Assembly (NCBI RefSeq): GCF_024139115.2
Contig: NC_085139.1
Location: forward strand, 17,765,284 to 17,829,283
DNA: 64,000 nt
Direction of reading: 5' to 3'
Source: Armigeres subalbatus
Taxonomy: Eukaryota > Arthropoda > Insecta > Diptera > Culicidae
In this document: piece after piece, positions 43,861-55,539 of the stretch
Numbering within the stretch: position 1 is the first letter of the stretch
How the letters are laid out: each line of letters opens with the position of its first letter
Made by a program: the position numbers and the translations under genes
The notes under the pieces: model-generated
What the model saw: the letters and a program-made list of their open reading frames with translations, nothing else
Databases searched by the model: none
Told to the model about the DNA's origin: nothing

Positions 43861-45100
43861 TGCCAGTAACTCATTCCGGTTCACACGGAAGGTTCTATGA
43901 CCCTAGAAGATGAACGACCTTCGGCTGGAACTTGAACGTTGGTAACCATCGTATCACCATTACAGACGATATCATGGAAGCTTAACCGCAAACAGATTGG
44001 CTTGTACGTTGATGAGTATCAATGTACAAAGCTTTCGAATCTTTACCTCGTCGGACATTGCAACAGATCCAGGTGCCCCCACCGTTGATTTGCTTGCAAT
44101 GAGCGAACACAAGCTAACAACAGCTGACCACTAAACATCAATGGATACCTTTGTGTTTGTCAGAGAACAAGGAACAAGAGGCATGGGAGGTGTGCAATAT
44201 TTAGAGGTACATTGGTTCGTCACACCTGCCAGGCCAGTTCTCCAGCCAGAGACAGCTCAATGAAGCTAGACCCAGCATTGAGTCCGCGTACATGAATATG
44301 GGGACTGCTGGCTGCGCAGAGAGTTTCGATCATGGAAACCCGCACGTTACTGTTTGCAGATATATATTTCACCAGGTATAATCAAATAGTATAGGGTTAT
44401 GTGTTTGTCTTTAAGTATGTTGCATTAAATTTTTTGTATATTTACAAATTTGCACCCTGAAGCAAAAGATATTTTAAATGCTGCAACCTCCATAGAAATG
44501 ACACATTTGCCATGCCCGTGGTAGTGTCAGGAGACTTTAATATTGATGTGACGAAAAGAGGAACAAGATTTCCATCTAGGTTCATGAACAGTTTCTCTAT
44601 TGGATTGTGTTCGGATCAACGCTTACGAGCTTCTCTGGGTGCGCATGTCTCGATCTAACGTTCACCAGACGATAAGTGTGAGAATGCAGGAGATACGTGC
44701 GTCTTCTCTACCACCGACCTATTTTGTCATTCTTTTGCGTGTCGAGGTAAAACTAATGTTTGAGAATTAACAAGTTCTCTTCATAGTTATGTTATTTTAT
44801 TCTAGAACCATTTCCCAGTGAGTGATTCAACGTATCTTGATCATCGTCGTTATTCCGTAGTTCATCTGCCGAAAGCGTTCGATTTCAACTGAATGACCAA
44901 TCATTGCATCACGACAGTCCGAGACCAAATAGGAAATTGATTGACATAATGAAACTGGATGTTGGTAGACTAAATTTATATTTAGATCATAATTATTATG
45001 ATAAACATTCTTTCCTTTTGTCTTTTCTGTTTTTACAGAGTTCACCAACAGTGGATTGATGCATCTTTAACATTCATCAGCCACTTTGGCGACATCTACT
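43860..45100 (+). pseudogene. Helentron C-terminal endonuclease region, intron-rich
   Basis: Downstream of the helicase come MSINVQS (44,011), ESAYMNMGTAG (44,280), FADIYISPG (44,352) and then VVVSGDFNIDVTKRG (44,518) and CLDLTFTR (44,645), with YHRPI at 44,710. This is an APE-like endonuclease; such a domain fused after the helicase marks the Helentron subgroup. Intron-like gaps lie at about 44,378-44,465, 44,747-44,805 (GTAAAA ... TTTTATTCTAG) and 44,963-45,039 (GTAGAC ... CTGTTTTTACAG). Confidence 0.65.
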
Positions 45101-45379
45101 TCAAAGACTTCAGTAACATAAACAATAGGCCCTTTTCAGGCCAAATAATCATGGAGAAGATGTTGTTAGCCTTTTGATCTTCTTTTTTTTAATACTCTGC
45201 TTATAATTTGAACGAATAGTTTATAGTAACAATCAGGGTTTCCTTACATATTTCAGAGATACCAAAACATACCTGGGGAAACCATTAGATTGAATTATCC
45301 ATCTTCAAATCGGCTGGCAAAAACATATTCGAGTTCAATAAATCTTCTACCTTAGTAATCTACGTACAATTGGCGAGTC

Positions 45380-48300
45380 AATGTCTCGGATACACGCTTC
45401 ACTTTTAGTACAAGCTCATGCTGCTGACGTATTTATCCATAGTGACAGACATTTCTCCGGAAGACAAATTCTCTCTTCTGACTTCAATTATTCACTTAGA
45501 TCGAGAGATGGATTATGGAGAGGTGTCTCTTGGGATCAAATGGCCACTCCTTTTACAGAATAGTCTTCCTGATTGAGCACCGAGTAGTCCATATGTTCAC
45601 CATACTGGGAAGCCTCAAGCATAGCAGCATTCACTAACATTGGATTGTACGTGGAAAGTAATTCAAGATCCCCATGGTAGTGATCACTTGCCATCGAAAT
45701 CTCAATCACCAATAGATCGTATCAGTCTCGCCAGATTGACGTTGCGTACGACCTCACGAAACACATTGACTGGGAAGAAGTACACGAGGCGATCATCGTC
45801 GGAGAGCATTCGGTCGATATTCTATCTCCGCTGGAAGAATACCAGTTTCTCCGGCTAATCCTAGACAGCGCAGTTCAATCACAGCGTCGATCTATACCGA
45901 TCTCAAATACGTCGCCGTCCGCCTTCTCTCTCTGGTGGGATGAAGATGCTCCAAAGTCTATCGGGAAAAGTCCGACGCGTTCAAGGACTATCGAAAGCGT
46001 ATACTCGAGATAATTACGATCGTTATGCCTCTTGAACGTAAGTTTAAGAGTCTCGCGAATGCTAAGAAACGCGGTTATTGGCGCCATTTTGTTGATGGTC
46101 TTCGCGGAAACGTCGATGAAAACACTTTTGGGCGTCGGGAAGAATGCGTAACGCGTCATCGATTAACGAAGATAGGAAAGTTCCTCGATGGATCTTCGCT
46201 TCGCCAAAAAGTGTGTCCGGATTCCGTCCCAATTCAACGGTTCGCACGGAAGCAACCTCCGGTCGACACGAGATGGACGCCCCATTTTCGATGGTTGATT
46301 TCTCTTGCTCCTTTCATGTAATAATACCGCTCATGTAAAGGAATGGACAGAATTAAATTCAACTTGCTCAAAACCTCCCAGACGTCGCGAAGGACATGTT
46401 GAACTTATTTAATCAATTCTGGAAAGCAACATTGTTCCGGATGAATGGAGACAAGTGAGGTGATCGCTATCAAGAAACCCGATAAACCTGCTTCGGATCA
46501 TAACTCGTACCGTCCAATCGCGATGTTGTCGTGAAACGGAAGCTGTTAGAAGATGATTCTCAATCGGCTCGACAGATGGGTCGAATCAAATGGCTTTCTA
46601 TCAGATACTCAATTTGGATTCCGCAGAGCAAGGGAACGAACGACTGTCTTGCGTTGCTTACTACGAAAATACAACTGGCCTATTCTCAAAAAGTACAAAT
46701 GAGTTCACCTTTTTTGGACATTGAGGGGGCTTTGGACTCAGTTTGCGTTGGCGTCCTTTGAGACAAAGTCCACGAGTGTGGGCTTTCACCAATACTGAAT
46801 AACTATTTGACAACTTGTTGTTGCTGAAACATATGAGCTTTTCTCATGGAAACTCAACAACTTCAAGAATTAGTTACATGGGTCTCCCCAGGCCATGTTT
46901 AAGTCCCTTCTTTACAATTTTTATGTTAGAGGCACGATGGCTGTCTTGAAACAGCTTGACGGATGACGCTGTTGCTCTCCTTAGGAACAGGGGCGAACGA
47001 TCTGAGGACCATTGCAAGATACTCTGGACAATTTGTCTACTTGGATTTGAAGCTGGTATCGAATTCTCCGGAAAACTGAGCTGATTGTCTTTTCTAGGAA
47101 GCATACGCCAACAAAATTAAAGCTTCATCTTAGGGGTAGAAAATCTCTCAAGGCATTTCACATAAATACTTAGGGTCTGGTTCGACTCGAAAGGCACCTG
47201 GGAATGCACTTAGACATCTGTATCAGAAATGCCAACAAAGAATCAACTTCATGCGGACAGTTACGGTACGTGGTGAGCCCACCCGGAAGATCTGATAAAG
47301 CTATATCATCAGTACAACGATTTTGTCGGTTATTGAATACGGTAGTTTTTGTTTCAAGCCGCGCAAAACTCATATTTTGAAGCTCGAACGTCATTCAATA
47401 TCGCTGTCTCCGCATCGCGGTTAAGGCTGTGAACTCAGCTCATACAATGAGAGTTTGGAGGTACTCACAGGGAGTTGCCACCTTCCTTCGTTCAGATTCC
47501 TCATTCGTGTGAGGTTTTAAATACATTGGTAATTGAAAATTTTGAGAAGCTAATCGAACGAAACTTCCAATCAAAATTTATGACACTCTACTACTGGTAC
47601 ATGAGTTCCCTTCTTCGAATGTTCCTAATCGTGATTGCTTTAGACTCCCAGTTCTTCTGTAGTTTTGATCTGACCATGAGAGAAGAAATCCATGGAATTC
47701 AGATCCTCTCCGAATGGAGTGTACCACCTAATACCAATTTTCGCGTTAACAAATTTTTCACCGACGGTCAAAATAAGAATCCACTGAATTTGGTGTCTTC
47801 AACTTGTCATAGCGCCGCTCGAAAACTTCAAAATCCTTGTTCCGTATACGTTGCAGAATTAGCAGCTATACACTACGCATTAGACGAATTGCCTCTCTTC
47901 CTCTGATCAATACTTCATTTTTGGATAGTCTCAGCTCAATAGAGGCTATACGTTCAGACGTACAGCACTCACCGTATTTCCTGAGGCGATATACGATCCA
48001 TATTGAGTGCTCTATCGAATCGCTTTACACTATCCTTTGGTATGGGTCCCTTCATTGCTCGATCCCGGTAATAGAGCGGACTCGCACCAAGGTGGGCGCT
48101 ATGGAAGGTGATATATACGAGCGTCAAATCGCCTTTAATGAATTTTTTCAATTTCTCGTCAGCAAGCCTTGCTCAGTTGGCTTTGAAAATGGGATGAAGG
48201 AGATGGTAGGTGGTTACATTCCATTCTCCGCAGGTTTCGAAAAGACCTTGGTTCGGGTTGGACCTAGCCGAGACTTTATTGAGGTAATGTGTGGGCTAAT

Positions 48301-48520
48301 GTCCAACCACTACTCACTAAATGCGCATTCCTATCGAGTTGTCTGGAACTAGTCCTCGAATACGGTATGCCAGGTCCGATTTATATGCATTCCTCCGGGG
48401 AAACCAGAAAATGAGGACATTAGAGATGTGTTGGAAAGCTTGATCTTGACTACATGGCCTGTTCGGATTGTCGACGCCAATTCATCTGGCAACCATTAGA
48501 TAGATTCCACAAGCTAAAAG
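45380..48520 (+). pseudogene. I/Loa-type LINE ORF2 remnant (EN end, RT, RNase H, tail)
   Basis: The endonuclease end reads LDCTWKVIQDPHGSDHLP (45,642). Linker 'ERKFKSLANAKKRGYWRHF' lies at 46,034, and an INEDRK..RWIFA segment at 46,160. RT is heavily decayed; SYRPIAMLS near 46,510 and TQFGFR near 46,610 are readable. RNase H is clearer: FFTDGQ (47,755), SVYVAELAAIHYAL (47,840) and WVPSH-like near 48,040, followed by ERQIAFNEFFQFL. A 'CGELDLDY' type tail follows to about 48,500. RNase H places it in the I superfamily. Confidence 0.82.
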
Positions 48521-48559
48521 TTGTCATCTCACTTTCTCGTAAATGATTAGCCTCTTCTT

Positions 48560-49480
48560 ATCACACGAAAGTAGATAGCGTTAACGCAGATAGCCATCGA
48601 TCAGAATTGATCGGTTCTTATATTCACCAGAACTGACCTCATCATATCGCAGTGAATACGAGAGCGTCAGTTTAGGTTTGCATCGAAGTGTATCGTGCAG
48701 TCCTACAATACAGGCTTTTTCTTGTTAAAATAAATCGGTCGGTATTAAATTCGTTCGAGAGTTAGACTCGCGAGTTTTAAGTTGCATCTCGAAACCACAT
48801 CACCAACGGTCCCGGACAGATGAAGAAACATTTTGGTCCTTCGAGCCGGATGGACCATTGGGTGATTGGTGACATTTGCGAGCAACAAAGGTGAATGAAC
48901 AACACAAAGCTGGTCAGCTACCGGTGAGTAGTGGCATTTGGCCGGTTGAAACCCGCCATCGTGATAGTGGCTTGATCAAAAAGTGGCAAAGTTTTGCGTG
49001 TTTATACCTACTGACGACGACGACATGTGGATTACGACTGTTTATGGATTGCTGCTGCTGGCGAACAACGACGGAGTAATCAACAATCAGGAATAGTTGT
49101 GCCTGTTGTGGCAAGGGAAGTAAAATTGCATGGATCTGTGGTGGTACCATATGGCGAGGTACACACCGTTCAAACTATTGTGGCTATCAGAAAAAATGGT
49201 TGTAACTTATCTTTATTTGCATGCGAATTGTGTGATCCCTGAGATTCATGACGTTGGTCTTTGTTCTGCTGGCTGTTTTCTGCTTTTACTTCACCTGGTT
49301 GCCCTCGCTGTAGTCAAATCTGGTCGTTCTGTTCGCTGTCACTTGTGCGTTGTCGAGTCGAGTCGCGTATCGCGGTGTTGTGTTATAGAGTGCTAGTGGA
49401 CTGGAACAATTATAGACTACCTGCGTGCAGTGAGAATACATTATCAATAGACTACAGGTGAGCAAAACAAATGCTTTGAA
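48560..49480 (+). mobile_element. BEL/Pao 5' LTR end and leader
   Basis: The segment up to about 48,800 has 'aaaataaatcggtcgg' and a run typical of an LTR 3' end, then 'ttttggtccttcgagccgg' at 48,829, which I associate with the region just after BEL-type 5' LTRs. The rest to 49,480 is non-coding leader with GAC and CTG runs. The LTR start could not be set, because no 3' partner is in the window. Confidence 0.5.
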
Positions 49481-50939
49481 AAGTGGTACGAGATGCATAA
49501 AATGTCCAGCGAATTAAAGGAGCTGAATCCAGCAACGTCAGGTTCGGAGTACCTTCGATGGCGTAAGGCAGTTCGTCACGAAATACAAAAGGGATAAGCA
49601 AGAAGACAAATTGAAACGAGGATGGAAATTTGGAGGACGATGAAAAGATTGTACGTTCACGACGAAGATTGAGGTACTTACGAGGAAGCGGACGAAAGGG
49701 ACCTGATAGATTCCAAGGAGCCGGCGGAATTGAAAGCCGTTTGACGGCGCTCGTAGATAAGGACAGACGGAGAACAGCGCCATTATTCAGCAAGCCGAAG
49801 ACACGTATTGTGAGCTGAAAGCGGCATGAAGCTTCGACCTGAAGCAAAATCCAGAATCATCATCTGGGTCATCCAGATCCACAAACCAAGCAGGTTGCAC
49901 TGCTTTGTCTACGAGTGAACTACCGGATCGTTTACCAATTTCGGTGGTAAAATACGAGAACTGTCACATCGAGATATGTTCAGAAGCTTGATCCACAGAA
50001 ATCAGCAACTTACTGACATAGATAAGTTCACTTATCTGCGGTCATCACTCGTGGTGAGCCCTCAAGAAATCGGTATGATTGAGATAACGGCTGCGAATTA
50101 TGTCATTGCCTGGGAACTGCTGCAAAAACGGTATGAAAACAAAAAGCTTATTGTAAAATCTCATATCGACGCTCTTTTACAGTAGAGCCGTTGAAACGGG
50201 AGAACTACGAATCTTTGCCATCTTATAGGAGTATGAACGTAATCTTCAAATGCTGGACAAAATTGGCGAGGATACATCAAATGGAGCACGATCCGTGCAT
50301 ATGATTTGCGCCAGACTGATGCGGCAACACTGCGAAATTGGGAAACACATCACAGTTCAACTGAAGTTCCTACATTCGCACAGCTGATGGATTTCCTACG
50401 CAAACACTGCGCCATTCTACAGTCGAGTTGCGCTACAAAATCAGACCAAATCGAGGTGAAGAATCCAAGTTCACCTGAGTCAGCTCAGACTTCCGCTTCA
50501 GTTTCTAGTCGATGTCCATTCTGCTCCGAAGAATGCATTCAGCGTTCAAGTGTCAACGGTTCATTAAGATGAAGATTCCTGAGCGATATGAGAAAGTGAA
50601 ACGTCATGGTTTGTGCCTGAATTGTCTATCGTCGTCGCACATGGTTCGAGCTTGTACTGCTGGCGTGTGCCGACACTGCCAGAAGAAGCATCATTCTCTC
50701 CATTCCGGAGGCTCTAACGAGGAAGACCCACCGCGTTTACGCCCCAGAACGATTCCTCCGGTCCATGTTCAGAACCGATCACGTATGACAAACCACAGCA
50801 AATGCAGTCACAGTCCAGATCCAACCAACACATTCTCAGCCGACTGGTCCTAGCACCAGTTCGTTTCGTTTCAAACACAAATCGTGTCTCGCAAACACAG
50901 CCACAACCACTCGCCGAAATGGCAATACGTAACTTCTAG
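49480..50939 (+). pseudogene. BEL/Pao gag, frame-broken, cut by the assembly gap
   Basis: An N-terminal block ELKELNPATSGSEYLRWRK begins near 49,507. The conserved gag core FRSLIHRNQQLTDIDKFTYL and AANYVIAWELLQKRYENKK spans 49,976-50,150. A TLRNWETHHSSTEVPTF block follows at 50,327, and then the zinc array CPFCSE (50,508), CLNCLSSSHMVRAC (50,618) and CRHCQKKHHSLH (50,671). This order is specific to BEL/Pao gag. Protease, RT and integrase should follow but are absent, since the sequence stops at an N run. Confidence 0.85.
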
Positions 50940-50964
50940 NNNNNNNNNNNNNNNNNNNNNNNNN
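50940..50964. other. Assembly gap, 25 N
   Basis: 25 undetermined bases. The sequence to its left is BEL/Pao gag and that to the right is unrelated AT-rich DNA, so several kilobases of pol may be missing. Confidence 0.99.
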
Positions 50965-51879
50965 GAAGCAAGCATACGTATTGCTATGTTGAAATTTAGC
51001 TGTAATCAATTTTGCATATTTATAGTTTTCATTGGTTCAAATGATATTAATATTCTATTAATCGCACTTATTTTAGTTAAAGTTTCCCTTCATTTATTTC
51101 AGGTTGCCTTAGCAACGCCTGATGTTTTCGTTTAGTTGAACGGACCGGAAGTTTTACTTTCCTTCGCCTGTTTTTTTTTGACAACGCGGACCGGATTACT
51201 GAATATGAAATTTCCTACTTTTCCAAAGGACCGAAATTCTTCGATCCCTTCCTTCTTTTGTTCACGGATTGATGTACATGAAATTCCGTTCATTCCTTGT
51301 AAGGAAAGGACAAATTTCATGAATCCTTCGTTTGCTTTCCGAAACGGACCGGAAATTCCTTCGTTTGAATCTAGAGTTAACCGAAGTCACGCACTGGCAT
51401 TTCTTTTACTCTGTTTAATATTTGACCAGAAATTTGATTTTCTTCTAACGTTTTTCTTTTTCATCTCAATGAACACAAAATTTCAAAAGATAATCAATTA
51501 CCGTAGCCATGTTTCCAGTTCTTCACCAAAGCTCCGATTAGGATTCAGCTTTAACTTGGATTATTTCTCCGAGTTCGTTTGAAAATCTTTGATAATTCTG
51601 GATTCAACTTCAGCTTGATTGGTTCTCCGGGTCGTCGCCATATTGGAGCCCGTATACAGATGTACTCGACTTGCGAGTTAGCGGCAGTATATATAAGCAA
51701 TGATAGAAAGATACATCATTCATTTAGGAAAATAAAGTTCGTGTTTTATAAGATTGCAAATATGCAAATTGAATTGATTATTTGATAAGTTTCAATGCTA
51801 TCTAGCTCTAAGAATATCAGCTGCAAAAGAACTCATGAAATAAATTCCAAATTGGAACTAATTTATTGATTCAATGCAG
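50965..51879. other. AT-rich DNA with 'ggaccggaa' repeats and an LTR-like promoter stretch
   Basis: At 51,135-51,370 the phrases 'cggaccggaa', 'gcggaccggatt', 'aaaggaccgaaattc' and 'aacggaccggaaattcc' repeat loosely. At 51,690-51,740 'cagtatatataagc' is followed by 'aaaataaagttcg', an LTR-like TATA box plus polyadenylation signal. The 148-codon frame at 51,136-51,582 lies in the repeats and has no domain. This may be the 3' end of the BEL or another element. Confidence 0.4.
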
Positions 51880-53610
51880 AACGAAACACACAAACAAATT
51901 AGAGGAGCAACCTGTTTTACACTTGAATACGCAACTCTCCAATGAATACCAGCACTACAAATCAACTCTATTCCGATAGCAATCCATGCCGGCAGCATGT
52001 CATCAAACTGCAGCCTGTCGTCGAACAGTGCGAACTGCAATTCCTCCTTCGAAGCAGACCAGATACGGAGTATTTCTGCTCATCACGATGCCACTTTGTC
52101 AGCAGTCCAGCTTCGAAAAGATCCGTTGGTAGTAAAACATCTCCATTAGCGAATCGAAAACGTAACCACAAACGGCCATTCCATTGTTTTCATCCAAAAT
52201 GTAGTAAGCAGGTTGTTGTTTTTTGAAGTCGTAATTCACAGGCATCTATGCGGTATTCCATGTAGTCGAATGAGCCGCTGTATGCAAAGTCATGTTATCT
52301 ACCTGAATGTTCGATGTGTCCACCAATACCTGAATCTTCGTCTTCAAAAAGACCAACCTTTTCCACTTTTCTGCGGCAACTTTCAACCCCGAATCAGTCA
52401 GCTCCTGGATCGTTTTAATTTCTTCACCGAAGGCTTATCGATCATGAAGGAAATTCTCGTTTCATGCGTTTATCATCAGAAAGAAAAATACGATCATCGA
52501 AAACAGGATTATTCGCCCTTCGTGGCAGCGCCGATGCAAATTATAACGCTCGAAACCGCACAGGACGAGGAGTGTGGGATCATTCTTGAATAGATTGGGA
52601 CTGGCGTTAACAAGCTCAACAACTATGACGGTCAAAGCTAGCACGATCCAGGCGGTCAACGTGAAAAGGCCAAATGAACATCTCGAAGACGTTAATCATC
52701 CTCGGCATAGGAATAGCGAAGACACTAGTTACTGGAATTACTTCAAAAGTGACCGATGCATGTTGACGAGATCGAAGATATGGAAAGGTTCATCGATATG
52801 ATGATAGTCCCCGTTGAGCAGAATTTGTAGTAGCAGCAACGGCCCAAGTGTGGTATCACATGGGGCTGAACATATTTTGCGGTAGCGGATGTAACGAGCT
52901 GTTTATCCATCCAGTTTGTTTGTTTCTTCTGTATTTGGAAACTGCTACTGGTACAAATCTTCCTTCCATATCCAACAGTATGGAACAAATCTTGGCTCCA
53001 CGTAGCTTAAAAATTCTCGTGTTGCATTGAGTCCATTCGTATGAAAATCATATGAAGGATTCAATCAAAATGATTTGAGTAAATTGGGTGGACAAGAAGA
53101 AATACTCCAACGACATGAACACTGAATGGGCACAACAATCAATCTCGAATAAATCCGTGTTGGGATTGGTCTGAAACGATCTGTGTGAAATCAACCCTTT
53201 TAGCGTCAGCATTTATCACCACCAGAGACGGAAACCACGGGAATCCGTCTATGGCTCAATAGGGCGAATCGTTGATCACGTATTTGGCGATGTAATCCAG
53301 CCGTGGTGACTTGATTAGGTCTTCGAAATCTTGATCGAAGGGAGCTCCACCGCTGACGTCAAGAAAGATGCACGCAAATTGTCCTATCTGGTGTGCAAGC
53401 AGGTACTCGATAGCGGCGTGTAGTTTTGCACTTTGGGGGATATATGACAGCACGGCCGTCCACAGAAGCAGGAGAATGAAGAACACTGGTCCGGATGGCA
53501 CCATGATTGGCGGCATTGTAGGACGTAAACAGTGTAGACCTTTATGACTCTCACCACTAATGGACTTTTTAAACTGATAAGATGCACGACGACATTTCAG
53601 ATTTACGATG
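51880..53610 (-). pseudogene. Ionotropic receptor copy 2, frame-broken paralogue
   Basis: It is aligned along its length with the intact receptor at 4,060-5,874. The N-terminal part (53,510-53,260) reads PSGPVFFILLLLWTAVLS and IGQFACIFLDVSGGAPFDQD. M1 reads TAWIVLALTVIVVELVN (52,650), the M3 side FSMIVFFFLMINA (52,500), and the C-terminal M4 MLPAWIAIGIEL (51,995). Substitutions are spread throughout, and there are numerous 1-6 bp deletions that shift frame. It may be a dead paralogue, or a gene damaged by consensus errors. It is an older duplicate than the copy at 63,132. Confidence 0.85.
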
Positions 53611-55539
53611 GATGCATCTATGTGAAATGCATGAAAATTAAATCGTAGAATACCACAGATCGACACAATACAGGAGCTTCGTTAAAATGGCAACAATAAA
53701 TTTCTGAATAATGCCTGCAGAAAAAGCACACAAAACAGCAAATATGCACTGAGGGGCTTGCTTTTCGGTTTAATGAACGCATATACACAGAGCCACAGTA
53801 ATCGACCCAGGAATTGCAATGGTTGTAATGGAGTTACTCGAGAACTTGGTAGCTCGCTGTTGATTTCTAGATTAAGGTTAGTCTTCACCGAAAGCATGTA
53901 TAACACTGGTAGTAAATTTGTCGAAGCAGGTCTCTAACACTGAGAAGCTATATTTTTTTTGCTTGACAGTGCTCACTGTTAACTGAGGCCCCGCAAGAGC
54001 TCGATGATAGTGCTCAGTCAGTAGACGAGCCAAACAATGCTGCTTGATGATACCTATGGGGTGCTTTATAGTTTCAGGGGCCTCGAATTGTTTTATTTTT
54101 GTCACCGACTCGTATGAGGCCTTCCTTGGCCTTGGTCACTTTCAAGAGCTTTCAGCTCCATCGGGAATGTTTGACGCTGGGCAAGTAGAAACAGAGCAAG
54201 CATTCAATTCAGATGGGCTCAGAAAGGGAGGTGAAGCGCAGGAATCAATCTAGGTGATTTAGTATACGAGTGGCGAAATATTTATAGATATAATATAATA
54301 GACAGCTTTCATATTTCTGCTACACAGGACTTGGTCCGTTGGTATCAAGATGAGGATACGACGTTAGCGAAGTTGGGGAGGAAACGCATTCATGGGAACT
54401 GTGGGGAGCGTGGAGACTTACAGCCCTGGGATGTCCATGGAGGCTCGCACACCTCCGTGGTGGGTGGGACTTTTTCGGGATGGGATGCCCGGAAAGTCCA
54501 GCTGGATCTAGATCTGGCAGTACAGTCCTCCATCTTTGAGGAAGCAGATGAGGACAGACTAGCGGTATCGTTACCTAGCTGCACAAATTTCCATGGGATG
54601 ACGAACTCATATGTGACCAGATTTGGTCACAACTGTTGCTGCAAACATATTGACTGACTTGTGCTGCTCGGGCAGCTAGGGCTCTCGTATGTTTGTCGGT
54701 ATTCTGTAGCTGGAGCTAGAATGTCAAACTTTGGACATCGGCAGAACACATATTCCACTGAGTTTGTACTCGCAGATGTCAAAAAACGGTACGAAAGGGC
54801 CCTCTCCGAAATTATGTGAGAATCGGTGTGGCGGTGCGAGGCGGGAGATTACTGGCTGGTCATTGAGATTTTCAGTCGTCTTCGAGTGCCGTGGATCCTT
54901 GCAAAATTGCGTGGTTCTGGGAGCAGTCCATTGGTTTTCCCAATCCTGCCTGAAATCTTTTGATCCGGGCATTAACGTCAGCCGAGCGAACCAATGTTGT
55001 GAAACGTTGATCGGTGGCCGACTCCAGCCAGAATGCCCAGAACGTTGCCGCACCCCACATGCCCAAACCAGGTGAAGGTTGTCGATTGTTGTTCACCAGC
55101 AAGGATGGCTTGGATCCATGGGTGTTTCGGATGGTCACTTTGTAGCGCAGCGATGGCACTACGGAACGTCAGCGAATTAGGACTGATTTATTGAAGGAGT
55201 AGTGGCAGCAATCAACAGAGCTGCGGTTTCCGCCGAAAGACGCTACATTGTGCAGGACGGTCGTCGAGACCGTTAGGTTGCTCCCAGTAAGCCTAAGCCG
55301 TATTGATGCTCATGGTCCCTAAACTCAGTATTGAGCAACTCGGCGACCGATCTTCGAAGAGCTTCCCTGTAGTCCCCTTCAAAGCGCCTTACTTTGTTTA
55401 TGGCTGTGAAGGAGTGCCAGCTCGTCGCTCCATGCCAGTGGACCCTAGCCTCCGGGGAGATCGAGCGGCCATCATGCGATGATCCGATTTCTTGAAAAGA
55501 AGAGGGTTCCTATGGTTTCCGATGGCGGAAGCGAATCGT
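53611..55539. other. Unassigned interval, no confident gene
   Basis: Open frames of 60-115 codons occur on both strands (54,331-54,657 plus; 54,724-55,159 minus) in fairly GC-rich sequence at 54,330-55,530, unlike the surroundings. The minus frame includes HNFGEGPFVPFFDICEYK, which vaguely resembles a LINE ORF1, and RRFEGDYREALRRSVAELL near 55,360. I cannot assign them. The GC shift suggests an old coding insertion. Confidence 0.35.

Noticed and set aside
51136..51582. 148-codon frame after the gap
   Set aside because: It lies within loose 'cggaccggaa' repeats, with no domain and LTR-like signals nearby.
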